A stretch of DNA of 53,670 nt from Liolophura sinensis. Lineage: Eukaryota > Mollusca > Polyplacophora > Chitonida > Chitonidae. Shown here one piece after another: positions 27,511 through 42,067 of this stretch (the stretch's first letter is position 1; every line of letters starts with the position of its first letter). A program made the translations under genes and the position numbers. The notes under the pieces are model-generated. The model was given only the letters and a program-made list of their open reading frames with translations. It did not search any database and had not been told where the DNA came from. The DNA is taken from NCBI RefSeq assembly GCF_032854445.1, contig NW_027018232.1, forward strand, positions 1-53,670, written 5' to 3'.

Positions 27511-29163
27511 GTCGGATTAGCCTCTTACCAACAGCATTGGAACAGTTTTTCCACTTTTGGATTTTTGCCTGGTCTTTTTGCGAATTGAAATCGGCTACAT
27601 TAACTATGTACAATCGCGACTGGTCATTACTATATTCAACTTTTCATTATAAGTTATGTGCCCTTCGGTAGCCCAGACGACGTCAAATCTTTGGGCTAAG
27701 CCCATTTAACTCCCCCAGCAAATGTCTTACTTCTAAGTCGAAGACAAACTCAATGTCTTTATCTACATGTAGAAAAACCACACTATTTGTATATAAAAAA
27801 AAACACAAGGTACTTGATACAGTCCGCTGTAAAAAGTACAATTGAACACTGACCCACATCAATAAGGTGCCAAAAGATGCGCAATTGGGCCAGGCATCTC
27901 CAGCTGTTGAAAAATTGCAAATTTCCTTGGTTTCCATGGAGTAAGAGCCGTTGCTGGGCACGTGATCTTGACATCAATGATTATTCATTTGTGGCTACAG
28001 CCAAAAGTATTGGTCGGAGAGCAACGCGGTTTGCACCATTCGATTTCTCGTCAAAAAATACGTCGGATTAGTCTCTTACCAGCAGCATTGGAACAGTTTT
28101 TTTTTACTTTTGGAATTTTACCTGGTCTTTTTGCTAATTGAAATAGGCTACATTAACTATGTACAATCGCGACTGGTCATTACTATATTCAACTTTTCAT
28201 TACAAGTTATGTGCCCTTCGGTAGCCCAGACGACGTCAAATCTTTGGGCCAAGCCCATTTAACTCACCCAGCAAATGTCTTACTTCTAATTCGAAGACAA
28301 ACTTAATGTCTTTATCTACATGTAGAAAAACCACACCATTTGTATATAAAAATAACACAAGGTACTTGATACAGTCCGCTGTAAAAAGTACAATTGAACA
28401 CTGACCCACATCAATAAGGTGCCAAAAGATGCGCAATTGGGCCAGGCATCTCCAGCTGTTGAAAAATTGCAAATTTCCTTGGTTTCCATGGAGTAAGAGC
28501 CGTTGCTGGGCACGTGATCTTGACATCAATGATTATTCATTTGTGGCTACAGCCAAAAGTATTGGTCGGAGAGCAACGCGGTTTGCACCATTCGATTTCT
28601 CGTCAAAAAATACGTCGGATTAGCCTCTTACCAGCAGCATTGGAACAGTTTTTCCACGTTTGGATTTTTGCCTGGTCTTTTTGCGAATTGAAATCGGCTA
28701 CTTTAACTATGTACAATCGCGACTGGTCATTACTATATTCAACTTTTCATTATAAGTTATGTGCCCTTCGGTAGCCCAGACGACGTCAAATCTTTGGGCC
28801 AAGCCCATTTAACTCACCCAGCAAATGTCTTACTTCTAAGTCGAAGACAAACTCAATGTCTTTATCTACATGTAGAAAAACCACACCATTTGTATATAAA
28901 AAAAACACAAGGTACTTGATACAGTCCGCTGTAAAAAGTACAATTGAACACTGACCCACATCAATAAGGTGCCAAAAGATGCGCAATTGGGCCAGGCATC
29001 TCCAGCTGTTGAAAAATTGCAAATTTCCTTGGTTTCCATGGAGTAAGAGCCGTTGCTGGGCACGTGATCTTGACATCAATGATTATTCATTTGTGGCTAC
29101 AGCCAAAAGTATTGGTCGGAGAGCAACGCGGTTTGCACCATTCGATTTCTCGTCAAAAAATAC
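27511..29163 (+). repeat. Monomers m51-m53, first copy of a 12-monomer-spaced block
   Basis: Starts at 27511, 28062 and 28614. Markers in order: ACCAACAG with TGGGCTAAG, CTCCCCCAG and CACTATTTG; E-type with AAAATAACAC; CTACTTTAAC. They recur as m63-m65 at 34113-35765, an offset of 6602 bp. m52 has several private changes (TTACAAG near 28200, CTAATTCG near 28288). Confidence 0.88.
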
Positions 29164-32100
29164 GTCGGATTAGCCTCTTACCAGCAGCATTGGAACAGTT
29201 TTTCTACTTTTCGATTTTTGCCTGGTCTTTTTGCGAATTGAAATCGGCTACATTAACTATGTACAATCGCGACTGGTCATTACTATATTCAACTTTTCAT
29301 TATAAGTTATGTGCCCTTCGGTAGCCCAGACGACGTCAAATCTTTGGGCCAAGCCCATTTAACTCACCCAGCAAATGTCTTACTTCTAAGTCGAAGACAA
29401 ACTCAATGTCTTTATCTACATGTAGAAAAACCACACCATTTGTATATAAAAAAAACACAAGGTACTTGATACAGTCCGCTGTAAAAAGTACAATTGAACA
29501 CTGACCCACATCAATAAGGTGCCAAAAGATGCGCAATTGGGCCAGGCATCTCCAGCTGTTGAAAAATTGCAAATTTCCTTGGTTTCCATGGAGTAAGAGC
29601 CGTTGGTGGGCACGTGATCTTGACATCAATGATTATTCATTTGTGGCTACAGCCAAAAGTATTGGTCGGAGAGCAACGCGGTTTGCACCATTCGATTTCT
29701 CGTCAAAAAATACGTCGGATTAGCCTCTTACCAGCAGCATTGGAACAGTTTTTCCACTTTTGGATTTTTGCCTGGTCTTTTTGCGAATTGAAATGGGCTA
29801 CATTAACTATGTACAATCGCGACTGGTCATTACTATATTCAACTTTTCATTATAAGTTATGTGCCCTTCGGTAGCCCAGACGACGTCAAATCTTTGGGCC
29901 AAGCCCATTTAACTCAACCAGGAGTTGTCTTACTTCTAAGTCGAAGATAAACTCAATATCTTTATCTACATGTAGAAAAACCACACCATTTGTATATAAA
30001 AAAAACACAAGGTACTTGATACAGTCCGCTGTAAAAAGTACAATTGAACACTGACCCACATCAATAAGGTGCCAAAAGATGCGCAATTGGGCCAGGCATC
30101 TCCAGCTGTTGAAAAATTGCAAATTTCCTTGGTTTCCATGGAGTAAGAGCCGTTGCTGGGCACGTGATCTTGACATCAATGATTATTCATTTGTGGCTAC
30201 AGCCAAAAGTATTGGTCGGAGAGCAACGCGGTTTGCACCATTCGATTTCTCGTCAAAAAATACGTCGGATTAGCCTCTTACCAGCAGCATTGGAAGAGTT
30301 TTTCCACTTTTGGATTTTTGCCTGGTCTTTTTGCGAATTGAAATGGGCTACATTAACTATGTACAATCGCGACTGGTCATTACTATATTCAACTTTTCAT
30401 TATAAGTTATGTGCCCTTCGGTAGCCCAGACGACGTCAAATCTTTGGGCCAAGCCCATTTAACTCACCCAGCAAATGTCTTACTTCTAAGTCGAAGACAA
30501 ACTCAATGTCTTTATCTACATGTAGAAAAACCACACCATTTGTATATAAAAAAAAACACAAGGTACTTGATACAGTGCGCTGTAAATAGTACAATTGAAC
30601 ACTGACCCACATCAATAAGGTGCCAAAAGATGCGCAATTGGGCCAGGCATCTCCAGCTGTTGAAAAATTGCAAATTTCCTTGGTTTCCATGGAGTAAGAG
30701 CCGTTGCTGGGCACGTGATCTTGACATCAATGATTATTCATTTGTGGCTACAGCCAAAAGTATTGGTCGGAGAGCAACGCGGTTTGCACCATTCGATTTC
30801 TCGTCAAAAAATACGTCGGATTAGCCTCTTATCAGCAGCATTGGAACAGTTTTTCCAATTTTGGATTTTTGCCTGGTCTTTTTGCTAATTGAAATCAGCT
30901 ACATTACCTATGTACAATCGCGACTGGTCATTACTATATTCAACTTTTCATTATAAGTTATGTGCCCTTCGGTAGCCCAGACGACGTCAAATCTTTGGGC
31001 CAAGCCCATTTAACTCACCCAGCAAATGTCTTACTTCTAAGTCGAAGACAAACTCAATGTCTTTATCTACATGTAGAAAAACCACACCATTTGTATATAA
31101 AAAAAACACAAGGTACTTGATACAGTGCGCTGTAAAAAGTACAATTGAACACTGACCCACATCAATAAGATGCCAAAAGATGCGTAATTGGGCCAGGCAT
31201 CTCCAGCTGTTGAAAAATTGCAAATTTCCTTGGTTTCCATGGAGTAAGAGCCGTTGCTGGGCACGTGATCTTGACATCAATGATTATTCATTTGTGGCTA
31301 CAGCCAAAAGTATTGGTCGGAGAGCAACGCGGTTTGCACCATTCGATTTCTCGTCAAAAAATACGTCGGATTAGCCTCTTACCAGCAGCATTGGAACAGT
31401 TTTTCCACTTTTGGATTTTTGCCTGGTCTTTTTGCGAATTGAAATCGGCTACATTAACTATGTACAATCGCGACTGGTCATTACTATATTCAACTTTTCA
31501 TTATAAGTTATGTGCCCTTCGGTAGCCCAGACGACGTCAAATCTTTGGGCCAAGCCCATTTAACTCACCCAGCAAATGTCTTACTTCTAAGTCGAAGACA
31601 AACTCAATGTCTTTATCTACATGTAGAAAAACCACACCATTTGTATATAAAAAAAAACACAAGGTACTTGATACAGTCCGCTGTAAAAAGTACAATTGAA
31701 CACTGACCCACATCAATAAGGTGCCAAAAGATGCGCAATTGGGCCAGGCATCTCCAGCTGTTGAAAATTGCAAATTTCCTTGGTTTCCATGGAGTAAGAG
31801 CCGTTGCTGGGCACGTGATCTTGACATCAATGATTATTCATTTGTGGCTACAGCCAAAAGTATTGGTCGGAGAGCAACGCGGTTTGCACCATTCGATTTC
31901 TCGTCAAAAAATACGTCGGATTAGCCTCTTACCAGCAGCATTGGAACAGTTTTTCCACTTTTGGATTTTTGCCTGGTCTTTTTGCGAATTAAAATCGGCT
32001 ACATTAACTATGTACAATCGCGACTGGTCATTACTATATTCAACTTTTCATTATAAGTTATGTGCCCTTCGGTAGCCCAGACGACGTCAAATCTTTGGGC

Positions 32101-34112
32101 CAAGCCCATTTAACTCACCCAGCAAATGTCTTACTTCTAAGTCGAAGACAAACTCAATGTCTTTATCTACATGTAGAAAAACCACACCATTTGTATATAA
32201 AAAAAACACAAGGTACTTGATACAGTCCGCTGTAAAAAAGTACACTTGAACACTGACCCACATCAATAAGGTGCCAAAAGATGCGCAATTGGGCCAGGCA
32301 TCTCCAGCTGTTGAAAAATTGCAAATTTCCTTGGTTTCCATGGAGTAAGAGCCGTTGCTGGGCACGTGATCTTGACATCAATGATTATTCATTTGTGGCT
32401 ACAGCCAAAAGTATTGGTCGGAGAGCAACGCAGTTTGCACCATTCGATTTCTCGTCAAAAAATACGTCGGATTAGCCTCTTACCAGCAGCATTGGAACAG
32501 TTTTTCCACTTTTGGATTTTTGCCTGGTCTTTTTGCGAATTGAAATGGGCTACATTAACTATGTACAATCGCGACTGGTCATTACTATATTCAACTTTTC
32601 ATTATAAGTTATGTGCCCTTCGGTAGCCCAGACGACGTCAAATCTTTGGGCCAAGCCCATTTAACTCACCCAGGAGTTGTCTTACTTCTAAGTCGAAGAT
32701 AAACTCAATGTCTTTATCTACATGTAGAAAAACCACATCATTTGTATATAAAAAAACACAAGGTACTTGACACAGTCCGCTCTAAAAAGTACAATTGAAC
32801 ACTAACCCACATCAATAAGGTGCCAAAAGATGCGTAATTGGGCCAGGCATCTCCAGCTGTTGAAAAATTGCAAATTTCCTTGGTTTCCATGGAGTAAGAG
32901 CCGTTGCTGGGCACGTGATCTTGACATCAATGATTATTCATTTGTGGCTACAGCCAAAAGTATTGGTCGGAGAGCAACGCGGTTTGCACCATTCGATTTC
33001 TCGTCAAAAAATACGTCGGATTAGCCTCTTACCAGCAGCATTGGAACAGTCTTTCCACTTTTGGATTTTTGCCTGGTCTTTTTGCGAATTGAAATGGGCT
33101 ACATTAACTATGTACAATCGCGACTGGTCATTACTATATTCAACTTTTCATTATAAGTTATGTGCCCTTCGGTAGCCCAGACGACGTCAAATCTTTGGGC
33201 CAAGCCCATTTAACTCAACCAGCAGTTGTCTTACTTCTAAGTCGAAGACAAACTCAATGTCTTTATCTACATGTTAGAAAACCACACCATTTGTAAATAA
33301 AAAAACACAAGGTACTTGATACAGTCCGCTGTAAAAAGTACAATTGAACACTGACCCACATCAATAAGGTGCCAAAAGATGCGCAATTGGGCCAGGCATC
33401 TCCAGCTGTTGAAAAATTGCAAATTTCCTTGGTTTCCATGGAGTAAGAGCCGTTGCTGGGCACGTGATCTTGACATCAATGATTATTTATTTGTGGCTAC
33501 AGCCAAAAGTATTGGTCGGAGAGCAACGCGGTTTGCACCATTCGATTTCTCGTCAAAAAATACGTCGGATTAGCCTCTTACCAACAGCATTGGAACAGTT
33601 TTTCTACCTTTGGATTTTTGCCTGGTCTTTTTGCGAATTGAAATCGGCTACATTAACTATGTACAATCGCGACTGGTCATTACTATATTCAACTTTTCAT
33701 TATAAGTTATGTGCCCTTCGGTAGCCCAGACGACGTCAAATCTTTGGGCCAAGCCCATTTAACTCACCCAGGAGTTGTCTTACTTCTAAGTCGAAGATAA
33801 TCTCAATGTCTTTATCTACATGTAGAAAAACCACACCATTTGTATATAAAAAAACACAAGGTACTTGATACAGTCCGCTGTAAAAGATACAATTGAACAC
33901 TGACCCACATCAATAAGGTGCCAAAAGATGCGCAATTGGGCCAGGCATCTCCAGCTGTTGAAAAATTGCAAATTTCCTTGGTTTCCATGGAGTAAGAGCC
34001 GTTGCTGGGCACGTGATCTTGACATCAATGATTATTCATTTGTGGCTACAGCCAAAAGTATTGGTCGGAGAGCAACGCGGTTTGCACCATTCGATTTCTC
34101 GTCAAAAAATAC
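29164..34112 (+). repeat. Monomers m54-m62, mixed subfamilies
   Basis: Starts at 29164, 29714, 30264, 30815, 31365, 31915, 32466, 33015 and 33564. m56-m57 (30264-31364) match m5-m6, including the TGCG dyad loop, ATTACCTATG and GCGTAATTG. m60 has several private changes (CACATCATTT, GACACAG, GCTCTAAA, ACTAACCC), and m61 has GTTAGAAA, GTAAATAAAA and TATTTATT; these two are among the most diverged monomers of the window. m62 carries GATAATCTC like m49. Confidence 0.88.
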
Positions 34113-35765
34113 GTCGGATTAGCCTCTTACCAACAGCATTGGAACAGTTTTTCCACTTTTGGATTTTTGCCTGGTCTTTTTGCGAATTGAAATCGGCTAC
34201 ATTAACTATGTACAATCGCGACTGGTCATTACTATATTCAACTTTTCATTATAAGTTATGTGCCCTTCGGTAGCCCAGACGACGTCAAATCTTTGGGCTA
34301 AGCCCATTTAACTCCCCCAGCAAATGTCTTACTTCTAAGTCGAAGACAAACTCAATGTCTTTATCTACATGTAGAAAAACCACACTATTTGTATATAAAA
34401 AAAAACACAAGGTACTTGATACAGTCCGCTGTAAAAAGTACAATTGAACACTGACCCACATCAATAAGGTGCCAAAAGATGCGCAATTGGGCCAGGCATC
34501 TCCAGCTGTTGAAAAATTGCAAATTTCCTTGGTTTCCATGGAGTAAGAGCCGTTGCTGGGCACGTGATCTTGACATCAATGATTATTCATTTGTGGCTAC
34601 AGCCAAAAGTATTGGTCGGAGAGCAACGCGGTTTGCACCATTCGATTTCTCGTCAAAAAATACGTCGGATTAGCCTTTTACCAGCAGCATTGGAACAGTT
34701 TTTTTTTACTTTTGGAATTTTACCTGGTCTTTTTGCTAATTGAAATAGGCTACATTAACTATGTACAATCGCGACTGGTCATTACTATATTCAACTTTTC
34801 ATTATAAGTTATGTGCCCTTCGGTAGCCCAGACGACGTCAAATCTTTGGGCCAAGCCCATTTAACTCACCCAGCAAATGTCTTACTTCTAAGTCGAAGAC
34901 AAACTCAATGTCTTTATCTACATGTAGAAAAACCACACCATTTGTATATAAAAATAACACAAGGTACTTGATACAGTCCGCTGTAAAAAGTACAATTGAA
35001 CACTGACCCACATCAATAAGGTGCCAAAAGATGCGCAATTGGGCCAGGCATCTCCAGCTGTTGAAAAATTGCAAATTTCCTTGGTTTCCATGGAGTAAGA
35101 GCCGTTGCTGGGCACGTGATCTTGACATCAATGATTATTCATTTGTGGCTACAGCCAAAAGTATTGGTCGGAGAGCAACGCGGTTTGCACCATTCGATTT
35201 CTCGTCAAAAAATACGTCGGATTAGCCTCTTACCAGCAGCATTGGAACAGTTTTTCCACTTTTGGATTTTTGCCTGGTCTTTTTGCGAATTGAAATCGGC
35301 TACTTTAACTATGTACAATCGCGACTGGTCATTACTATATTCAACTTTTCATTATAAGTTATGTGCCCTTCGGTAGCCCAGACGACGTCAAATCTTTGGG
35401 CCAAGCCCATTTAACTCACCCAGCAAATGTCTTACTTCTAAGTCGAAGACAAACTCAATGTCTTTATCTACATGTAGAAAAACCACACCATTTGTATATA
35501 AAAAAAACACAAGGTACTTGATACAGTCCGCTGTAAAAAGTACAATTGAACACTGACCCACATCAATAAGGTGCCAAAAGATGCGCAATTGGGCCAGGCA
35601 TCTCCAGCTGTTGAAAAATTGCAAATTTCCTTGGTTTCCATGGAGTAAGAGCCGTTGCTGGGCACGTGATCTTGACATCAATGATTATTCATTTGTGGCT
35701 ACAGCCAAAAGTATTGGTCGGAGAGCAACGCGGTTTGCACCATTCGATTTCTCGTCAAAAAATAC
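34113..35765 (+). repeat. Monomers m63-m65, second copy of the m51-m53 block
   Basis: Starts at 34113, 34664 and 35216. Same marker order as 27511-29163. m64 is the last E-type monomer in the window; none follows in the remaining 18 kb. Confidence 0.88.
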
Positions 35766-37965
35766 GTCGGATTAGCCTCTTACCAGCAGCATTGGAACAG
35801 TTTTTCCACTTTTGGATTTTTGCCTGGTCTTTTTGCGAATTGAAATGGGCTACATTAACTATGTACAATCGCGACTGGTCATTACTATATTCAACTTTTC
35901 ATTATAAGTTATGTGCCCTTCGGTAGCCCAGACGACGTCAAATCTTTGGGCCAAGCCCATTTAACTCACCCAGCAAATGTCTTACTTCTAAGTCGAAGAC
36001 AAACTCAATGTCTTTATCTACATGTAGAAAAACCACACCATTTGTATATAAAAAAAACACAAGGTACTTGATACAGTCCGCTGTAAAAAGTACAATTGAA
36101 CACTGACCCACATCAATAAGGTGCCAAAAGATGCGTAATTGGGCCAGGCATCTCCAGCTGTTGAAAAATTGCAAATTTCCTTGGTTTCCATGGAGTAAGA
36201 GCCGTTGCTGGGCACGTGATCTTCACATCAATGATTATTCATTTGTGGCTACAGCCAAAAGTATTGGTCGGAGAGCAACGCGGTTTGCACCATTCGATTT
36301 CTCGTCAAAAAATACGTCGGATTAGCCTCTTACCAGCAGCATTGGAACAGTTTTTCCACTTTTGGATTTTTGCCTGGTCTTTTTGCGAATTGAAATGGGC
36401 TACATTAACTATGTACAATCGCGACTGGTCATTACTATATTCAACTTTTCATTATAAGTTATGTACCCTTCGGTAGCCCAGACGACGTCAAATCTTTGGG
36501 CCAAGCCCATTTAACTCCCCCAGCAAATGTCTTACTTCTAAGTCGAAGACAAACTCAATGTCTTTATCTACATGTAGAAAAACCACACCATTTGTAGATA
36601 AAAAAAACACAAGGTACTTGATACAGTCCGCTGTAAAAAGTACAATTGAACACTGACCCACATCAATAAGGTGCCAAAAGATGCGCAATTGGGCCAGACA
36701 TCTCCAGCTGTTGAAAAATTGCAAATTTCCTTGGTTTCCATGGAGTAAGAGCCGTTGCTGGGCACGTGATCTTGACATCAATGATTATTCATTTGTGGCT
36801 ACAGCCAAAAGTATTGGTTGGAGAGCAACGCGGTTTGCACCATTCGATTTCTCGTCAAAAAATACGTCGGATTAGCCTCTTAACAACAGCATTGGAACAG
36901 TTTTTCTACTCTTGGATTCTTGCCTGGTCTTTTTGCGAATTGAAATCGGCTACATTAACTATGTACAATCGCGACTGGTCATTACTATATTCAACTTTTC
37001 ATTATAAGTTATGTGCCCTTCGGTAGCCCAGACGACGTCAAATCTTTGGGCCAAGCCCATTTAACTCACCCAGCAAATGTCTTACTTCTAAGTCGAAGAC
37101 AAACTCAATGTCTTTATCTACATGTAGAAAAACCACACCATTTGTATATAAAAAAAACACAAGGTACTTGATACAGTCCGCTGTAAAAAGTACAATTGAA
37201 CACTGACCCACATCAATAAGGTGCCAAAAGATGCGCAATTGGGCCAGGCATCTCCAGCTGTTGAAAAATTGCAAATTTCCTTGGTTTCCATGGAGTAAGA
37301 GCCGTTGCTGGGCACGTGATCTTGACATCAATGATTATTCATTTGTGGCTACAGCCAAAAGTATTGGTCGGAGAGCAACGCGGTTTGCACCATTCGATTT
37401 CTCGTCAAAAAATACGTCGGATTAGCCTCTTACCAGCAGCATTGGAACAGTTTTTCCACTTTTGGATTTTTGCCTGGTCTTTTTGCTAATTGAAATCGGC
37501 TACATTAACTATGTACAATCGCGACTGGTCATTACTATATTCAACTTTTCATTATAAGTTATGTGCCCTTCGGTAGCCCAGACGACGTCAAATCTTTGGG
37601 CCAAGCCCATTTAACTCACCCAGCAAATGTCTTACTTCTAAGTCGAAGACAAACTCAATGTCTTTATCTACATGTAGAAAAACCACACCATTTGTATATA
37701 AAAAAAACACAAGGTACTTGATACAGTCCGCTGTAAAAAGTACAATTGAACACTGACCCACATCAATAAGGTGCCAAAAGATGCGCAATTGGGCCAGGCA
37801 TCTCCAGCTGTTGAAAAATTGCAAATTTCCTTGGTTTCCATGGAGTAAGAGCCGTTGCTGGGCACGTGATCTTGACATCAATGATTATTCATTTGTGGCT
37901 ACAGCCAAAAGTATTGGTTGGAGAGCAACGCGGTTTGCACCATTCGATTTCTCGTCAAAAAATAC
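35766..37965 (+). repeat. Monomers m66-m69, leading into the decamer
   Basis: Starts at 35766, 36316, 36866 and 37416. m66 has GATGGGC-type front and GCGTAATTG, m67 CTCCCCCAG, CAGACATC and GGTTGGAG, m68 TAACAACAG with CTCTTGGATTCTTG, m69 TGCTAATTG with GGTTGGAG. m67-m68 match m89-m90, so this looks like the tail of a further decamer-related unit. Confidence 0.85.
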
Positions 37966-40900
37966 GTCGGATTAGCCTCTTAACAACAGCATTGGAACAG
38001 TTTTTCTACTTTTGGATTCTTGCCTGGTCTTTTTGCGAATTGAAATCGGCTACATTAACTATGTACAATCGCGACTGGTCATTACTATATTCAACTTTTC
38101 ATTATAAGTTATGTGCCCTTCGGTAGCCCAGACGACGTCAAATCTTTGGGCCAAGCCCATTTAACTCACCCAGCAAATGTCTTACTTCTAAGTCGAAGAC
38201 AAACTCAATGTCTTTATCTACATGTAGAAAAACCACACCATTTGTATATAAAAAAAACACAAGGTACTTGATACAGTCCGCTGTAAAAAGTACAATTGAA
38301 CACTGACCCACATCAATAAGGTGCCAAAAGATGCGCAATTGGGCCAGGCATCTCCAGCTGTTTAAAAATTGCAAATTTCCTTGGTTTCCATGGAGTAAGA
38401 GCCGTTGCTGGGCACGTGATCTTGACATCAATGATTATTCATTTGTGGCTACAGCCAAAAGTATTGGTCGGAGAGCAACGCGGTTTGCACCATTCGATTT
38501 CTCGTCAAAAAATACGTCGGATTAGCCTCTTACCAGCAGCATTGGAACAGTTTTTCCACTTTTGGATTTTTGCCTGGTCTTTTTGCTAATTGAAATCGGC
38601 TACATTAACTATGTACAATCGCGACTGGTCATTACTATATTCAACTTTTCATTATAAGTTATGTGCCCTTCGGTAGCCCAGACGACGTCAAATCTTTGGG
38701 CCAAGCCCATTTAACTCACCCAGCAAATGTCTTACTTCTAAGTCGAAGACAAACTCAATGTCTTTATCTACATGTAGAAAAACCACACCATTTGTATATA
38801 AAAAAAACACAAGGTACTTGATACAGTCCGCTGTAAAAAGTACAATTGAACACTGACCCACATCAATAAGGTGCCAAAAGATGCGCAATTGGGCCAGGCA
38901 TCTCCAGCTGTTGAAAAATTGCAAATTTCCTTGGTTTCCATGGAGTAAGAGCCGTTGCTGGGCACGTGATCTTGACATCAATGATTATTCATTTGTGGCT
39001 ACAGCCAAAAGTATTGGTCGGAGAGCAACGCGGTTTGCACCATTCGATTTCTCGTCAAAAAATACGTCGGATTAGCCTCTTACCAGCAGCATTGGAACAG
39101 TTTTTCCACTTTTGGATTTTTGCCTGGTCTTTTTGCTAATTGAAATCGGCTACATTAACTATGTACAATCGCGACTGGTCATTACTATATTCAACTTTTC
39201 ATTATAAGTTATGTGCCCTTCGGTAGCCCAGACGACGTCAAATCTTTGGGCCAAGCCCATTTAACTCACCCAGCAAATGTCTTACTTCTAAGTCGAAGAC
39301 AAACTCAATGTCTTTATCTACATGTAGAAAAACCACACCATTTGTATATAAAAAAAAACACAAGGTACTTGATACAGTCCGCTGTAAAAAGTACAATTGA
39401 ACACTGACCCACATCAATAAGGTGCCAAAAGATGCGCAATTGGGCCAGGCATCTCCAGCTGTTGAAAAATTGCAAATTTCCTTGGTTTCCATGGAGTAAG
39501 AGCCGTTGCTGGGCACGTGATCTTGACATCAATGATTATTCATTTGTGGCTACAGCCAAAAGTATTGGTTGGAGAGCAACGCGGTTTGCACCATTCGATT
39601 TCTCGTCAAAAAATACGTCGGATTAGCCTCTTAACAACAGCATTGGAACAGTTTTTCTACTTTTGGATTCTTGCCTGGTCTTTTTGCGAATTGAAATCGG
39701 CTACATTAACTATGTACAATCGCGACTGGTCATTACTATATTCAACTTTTCATTATAAGTTATGTGCCCTTCGGTAGCCCAGACGACGTCAAATCTTTGG
39801 GCCAAGCCCATTTAACTCACCCAGCAAATGTCTTACTTCTAAGTCGAAGACAAACTCAATGTCTTTATCTACATGTAGAAAAACCACACCATTTGTATAT
39901 AAAAAAAACACAAGGTACTTGATACAGTCCGCTGTAAAAAGTACAATTGAACACTGACCCACATCAATAAGGTGCCAAAAGATGCGCAATTGGGCCAGGC
40001 ATCTCCAGCTGTTTAAAAATTGCAAATTTCCTTGGTTTCCATGGAGTAAGAGCCGTTGCTGGGCACGTGATCTTGACATCAATGATTATTCATTGTGGCT
40101 ACAGCCAAAAGTATTGGTCGGAGAGCAACGCGGTTTGCACCATTCGATTTCTCGTCAAAAAATACGTCGGATTAGCCTCTTACCAGCAGCATTGGAACAG
40201 TTTTTCCACTTTTGGATTTTTGCCTGGTCTTTTTGCTAATTGAAATCGGCTACATTAACTATGTACAATCGCGACTGGTCATTACTATATTCAACTTTTC
40301 ATTATAAGTTATGTGCCCTTCGGTAGCCCAGACGACGTCAAATCTTTGGGCCAAGCCCATTTAACTCACCCAGCAAATGTCTTACTTCTAAGTCGAAGAC
40401 AAACTCAATGTCTTTATCTACATGTAGAAAAACCACACCATTTGTATATAAAAAAAAACACAAGGTACTTGATACAGTCCGCTGTAAAAAGTACAATTGA
40501 ACACTGACCCACATCAATAAGGTGCCAAAAGATGCGCAATTGGGCCAGGCATCTCCAGCTGTTGAAAAATTGCAAATTTCCTTGGTTTCCATGGAGTAAG
40601 AGCCGTTGCCGGGCACGTGATCTTGACATCAATGATTATTCATTTGTGGCTACAGCCAAAAGTATTGGTCGGAGAGCAACGCGGTTTGCACCATTCGATT
40701 TCTCGTCAAAAAATACGTCGGATTAGCCTCTCACCAGCAGCATTGGAACAGTTTTTCCACTTTTGGATTTTTGCCTGGTCTTTTTGCGAATTGAAATCGG
40801 CTACATTAACTATGTACAATCGCGACTGGTCATTACTATATTCAACTTTTCATTATAAGTTATGTGCCCTTCGGTAGCCCAGACGACGTCAAATCTTTGG

Positions 40901-41997
40901 GCCAAGCCCATTTAACTCACCCAGCAAATGTCTTACTTCTAAGTCGAAGACAAACTCAATGTCTTTATCTACATGTAGAAAAACCACACCATTTGTATAT
41001 AAAAAAAACACAAGGTACTTGATACAGTCCGCTGTAAAAAGTACAATTGAACACTGACCCACATCAATAAGGTGCCAAAAGATGCGCAATTGGGCCAGGC
41101 ATCTCCAGCTGTTGAAAAATTGCAAATTTCCTTGGTTTCCATGGAGTAAGAGCCGTTGCTGGGCACGTGATCTTGACATCAATGATTATTCATTTGTGGC
41201 TACAGCCAAAAGTATTGGTCGGAGAGCAACGCGGTTTGCACCATTCGATTTCTCGTCAAAAAATACGTCGGATTAGCCTCTTACCAGCAGCATTGGAACA
41301 GTTTTTCCACTTTTGGATTTTTGCCTGGTCTTTTTGCGAATTGAAATCGGCTACATTAACTATGTACAATCGCGACTGGTCATTACTATATTCAACTTTT
41401 CATTATAAGTTATGTGCCCTTCGGTAGCCCAGACGACGTCAAATCTTTGGGCCAAGCCCATTTAACTCACCCAGCAAATGTCTTACTTCTAAGTCGAAGA
41501 CAAACTCAATGTCTTTATCTACATGTAGAAAAACCACACCATTTGTATATAAAAATAACACAAGGTACTTGATACAGTCCGCTGTAAAAAGTACAATTGA
41601 ACACTGACCCACATCAATAAGGTGCCAAAAGATGCGCAATTGGGCCAGGCATCTCCAGCTGTTGAAAAATTGCAAATTTCCTTGGTTTCCATGGAGTAAG
41701 AGCCGTTGCTGGGCACGTGATCTTGACATCAATGATTATTCATTTGTGGCTACAGCCAAAAGTATTGGTCGGAGAGCAACGCGGTTTGCACCATTCGATT
41801 TCTCGTCAAAAAATACGTCGGATTAGCCTCTTACCAGCAGCATTGGAACAGTTTTTCCACTTTTGGATTTTTGCCTGGTCTTTTTGCGAATTGAAATCGG
41901 CTACATTAACTATGTACAATCGCGACTGGTCATTACTATATTCAACTTTTCATTATAAGTTATGTGCCCTTCGGTAGCCCAGACGACGTCAAATCTT

Positions 41998-42010
41998 TGG
42001 GCCAAGCCCA
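41998..42010. repeat. Short dyad TGGGC-CAA-GCCCA
   Basis: Five-base arms TGGGC and GCCCA around a three-base centre. The first centre base takes all four values in the array: C in most, T in m15, m18, m20, m31, m37, m39, m51 and m63, G in m50, A in m27, and the arms stay intact in each. Only the TGGGAAAA form (m1, m7, m14, m17, m29) disturbs an arm. Confidence 0.6.
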
Positions 42011-42067
42011 TTTAACTCACCCAGCAAATGTCTTACTTCTAAGTCGAAGACAAACTCAATGTCTTTA

